From: Sphingobium sp.
GTDB taxonomy: Bacteria > Pseudomonadota > Alphaproteobacteria > Sphingomonadales > Sphingomonadaceae
Reading direction: 5' to 3'
DNA length: 14,309 bases
Assembly: GCF_003248505.1 (NCBI RefSeq)
Contig: NZ_QFOA01000083.1
Span: forward strand, 1 to 14,309
Shown here: positions 14,153 through 14,309 of the stretch, piece after piece
How the letters are laid out: each line of letters starts with the position of its first letter
How positions within the stretch are numbered: the stretch's first letter is position 1
Translations under genes and position numbers: made by a program
The notes under the pieces: generated by a model
Told to the model about the DNA's origin: nothing
Databases searched by the model: none
The model's input: only the letters and a program-made list of their open reading frames with translations

Positions 14153-14309
14153 GCGCGCGAAATACACGGGGCGGCCTCAGCTACCAGCGCCTGCGCGCGA
14201 CGGTGACGCGCGATGCCTATTCCGACTTCCTGCCGATGCTGGCCTGGGTCGAGGAGGAAGAGGCGTTCCTGTGCATCGACGATGGCTGGGGCCAGGCCTG
14301 GGAGCTCGT
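14149..14309 (+). CDS. traC: TraC, type IV secretion ATPase (N-terminal part only)
   Basis: The frame runs off the window end after about 53 codons. It begins MSARNTRGGLSYQRLRATVT and contains FLPMLAWVEEEEAFLCIDDG followed by WGQAWEL, the N-terminal pattern of TraC/VirB4-like assembly ATPases (a YSDFLP-type motif, then an acidic segment and a G..FE-type turn). The Walker motifs would lie beyond the window. Position directly after traV, with a four-base overlap, supports the name. Confidence 0.85.
   Translation, partial: MSARNTRGGLSYQRLRATVTRDAYSDFLPMLAWVEEEEAFLCIDDGWGQAWEL

Noticed and set aside
1..14309. CRISPR array, tRNA genes, transposases or attachment sites
   Set aside because: I saw no regularly spaced repeats, cloverleaf sequence, transposase motif or flanking direct repeats; the block edges cannot be fixed from this window.

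Overview
The window looks like part of a conjugative element (plasmid or ICE) from an alphaproteobacterium, most likely a sphingomonad. This is an inference from three things: the high-GC F-type transfer genes, the receptor type, and the style of the lasso-peptide genes. I cannot name a species. Two parts are clearly different in composition: a lower-GC cargo block on the left (about 1-7000) and a GC-rich transfer operon on the right (about 8900-14309). A small regulatory block separates them.

Left block: a lasso-peptide locus. On the minus strand, reading leftwards from about 6930, are a promoter region with an operator-like palindrome, a very short precursor gene (6702-6836), a perfect 13-bp hairpin, the leader-binding/leader-protease protein B (5969-6643) and the ATP-dependent macrolactam cyclase C (4290-5972). 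B and C overlap by ATGA. On the plus strand, converging on C, are a TonB-dependent receptor (open from 86 to 2203) and a secreted S9-type lasso isopeptidase (2248-4278). The expected logic is: B and C cut the leader and close a Gly1-Asp8 ring on a predicted 21-residue core; the receptor takes up a lasso peptide across the outer membrane; the isopeptidase opens the ring. No ABC exporter and no FecI/FecR pair is visible. The 5' end of the receptor gene seems damaged.

Middle block (7003-8756, minus strand): a two-gene unit of an XRE regulator followed by a GntR-type regulator, preceded by a 17-bp palindrome. Upstream of it are two small coupled genes of unknown function that end in a hairpin terminator. 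The palindrome upstream of the XRE gene recurs, identical over 15 bases, at the -35 position of the lasso precursor promoter. This suggests that one regulator links the cargo to the conjugative backbone.

Right block (8921-14309, plus strand): a periplasmic DsbC-like disulfide isomerase, a pilin, a cluster of three hairpins, then traL, traE, traK, traB, traV and the start of traC. These are in the canonical F-type order with overlapping or nearly touching reading frames. No tRNA, rRNA, CRISPR array, transposase or origin was found, and no gene-free stretch exceeds 300 bases.
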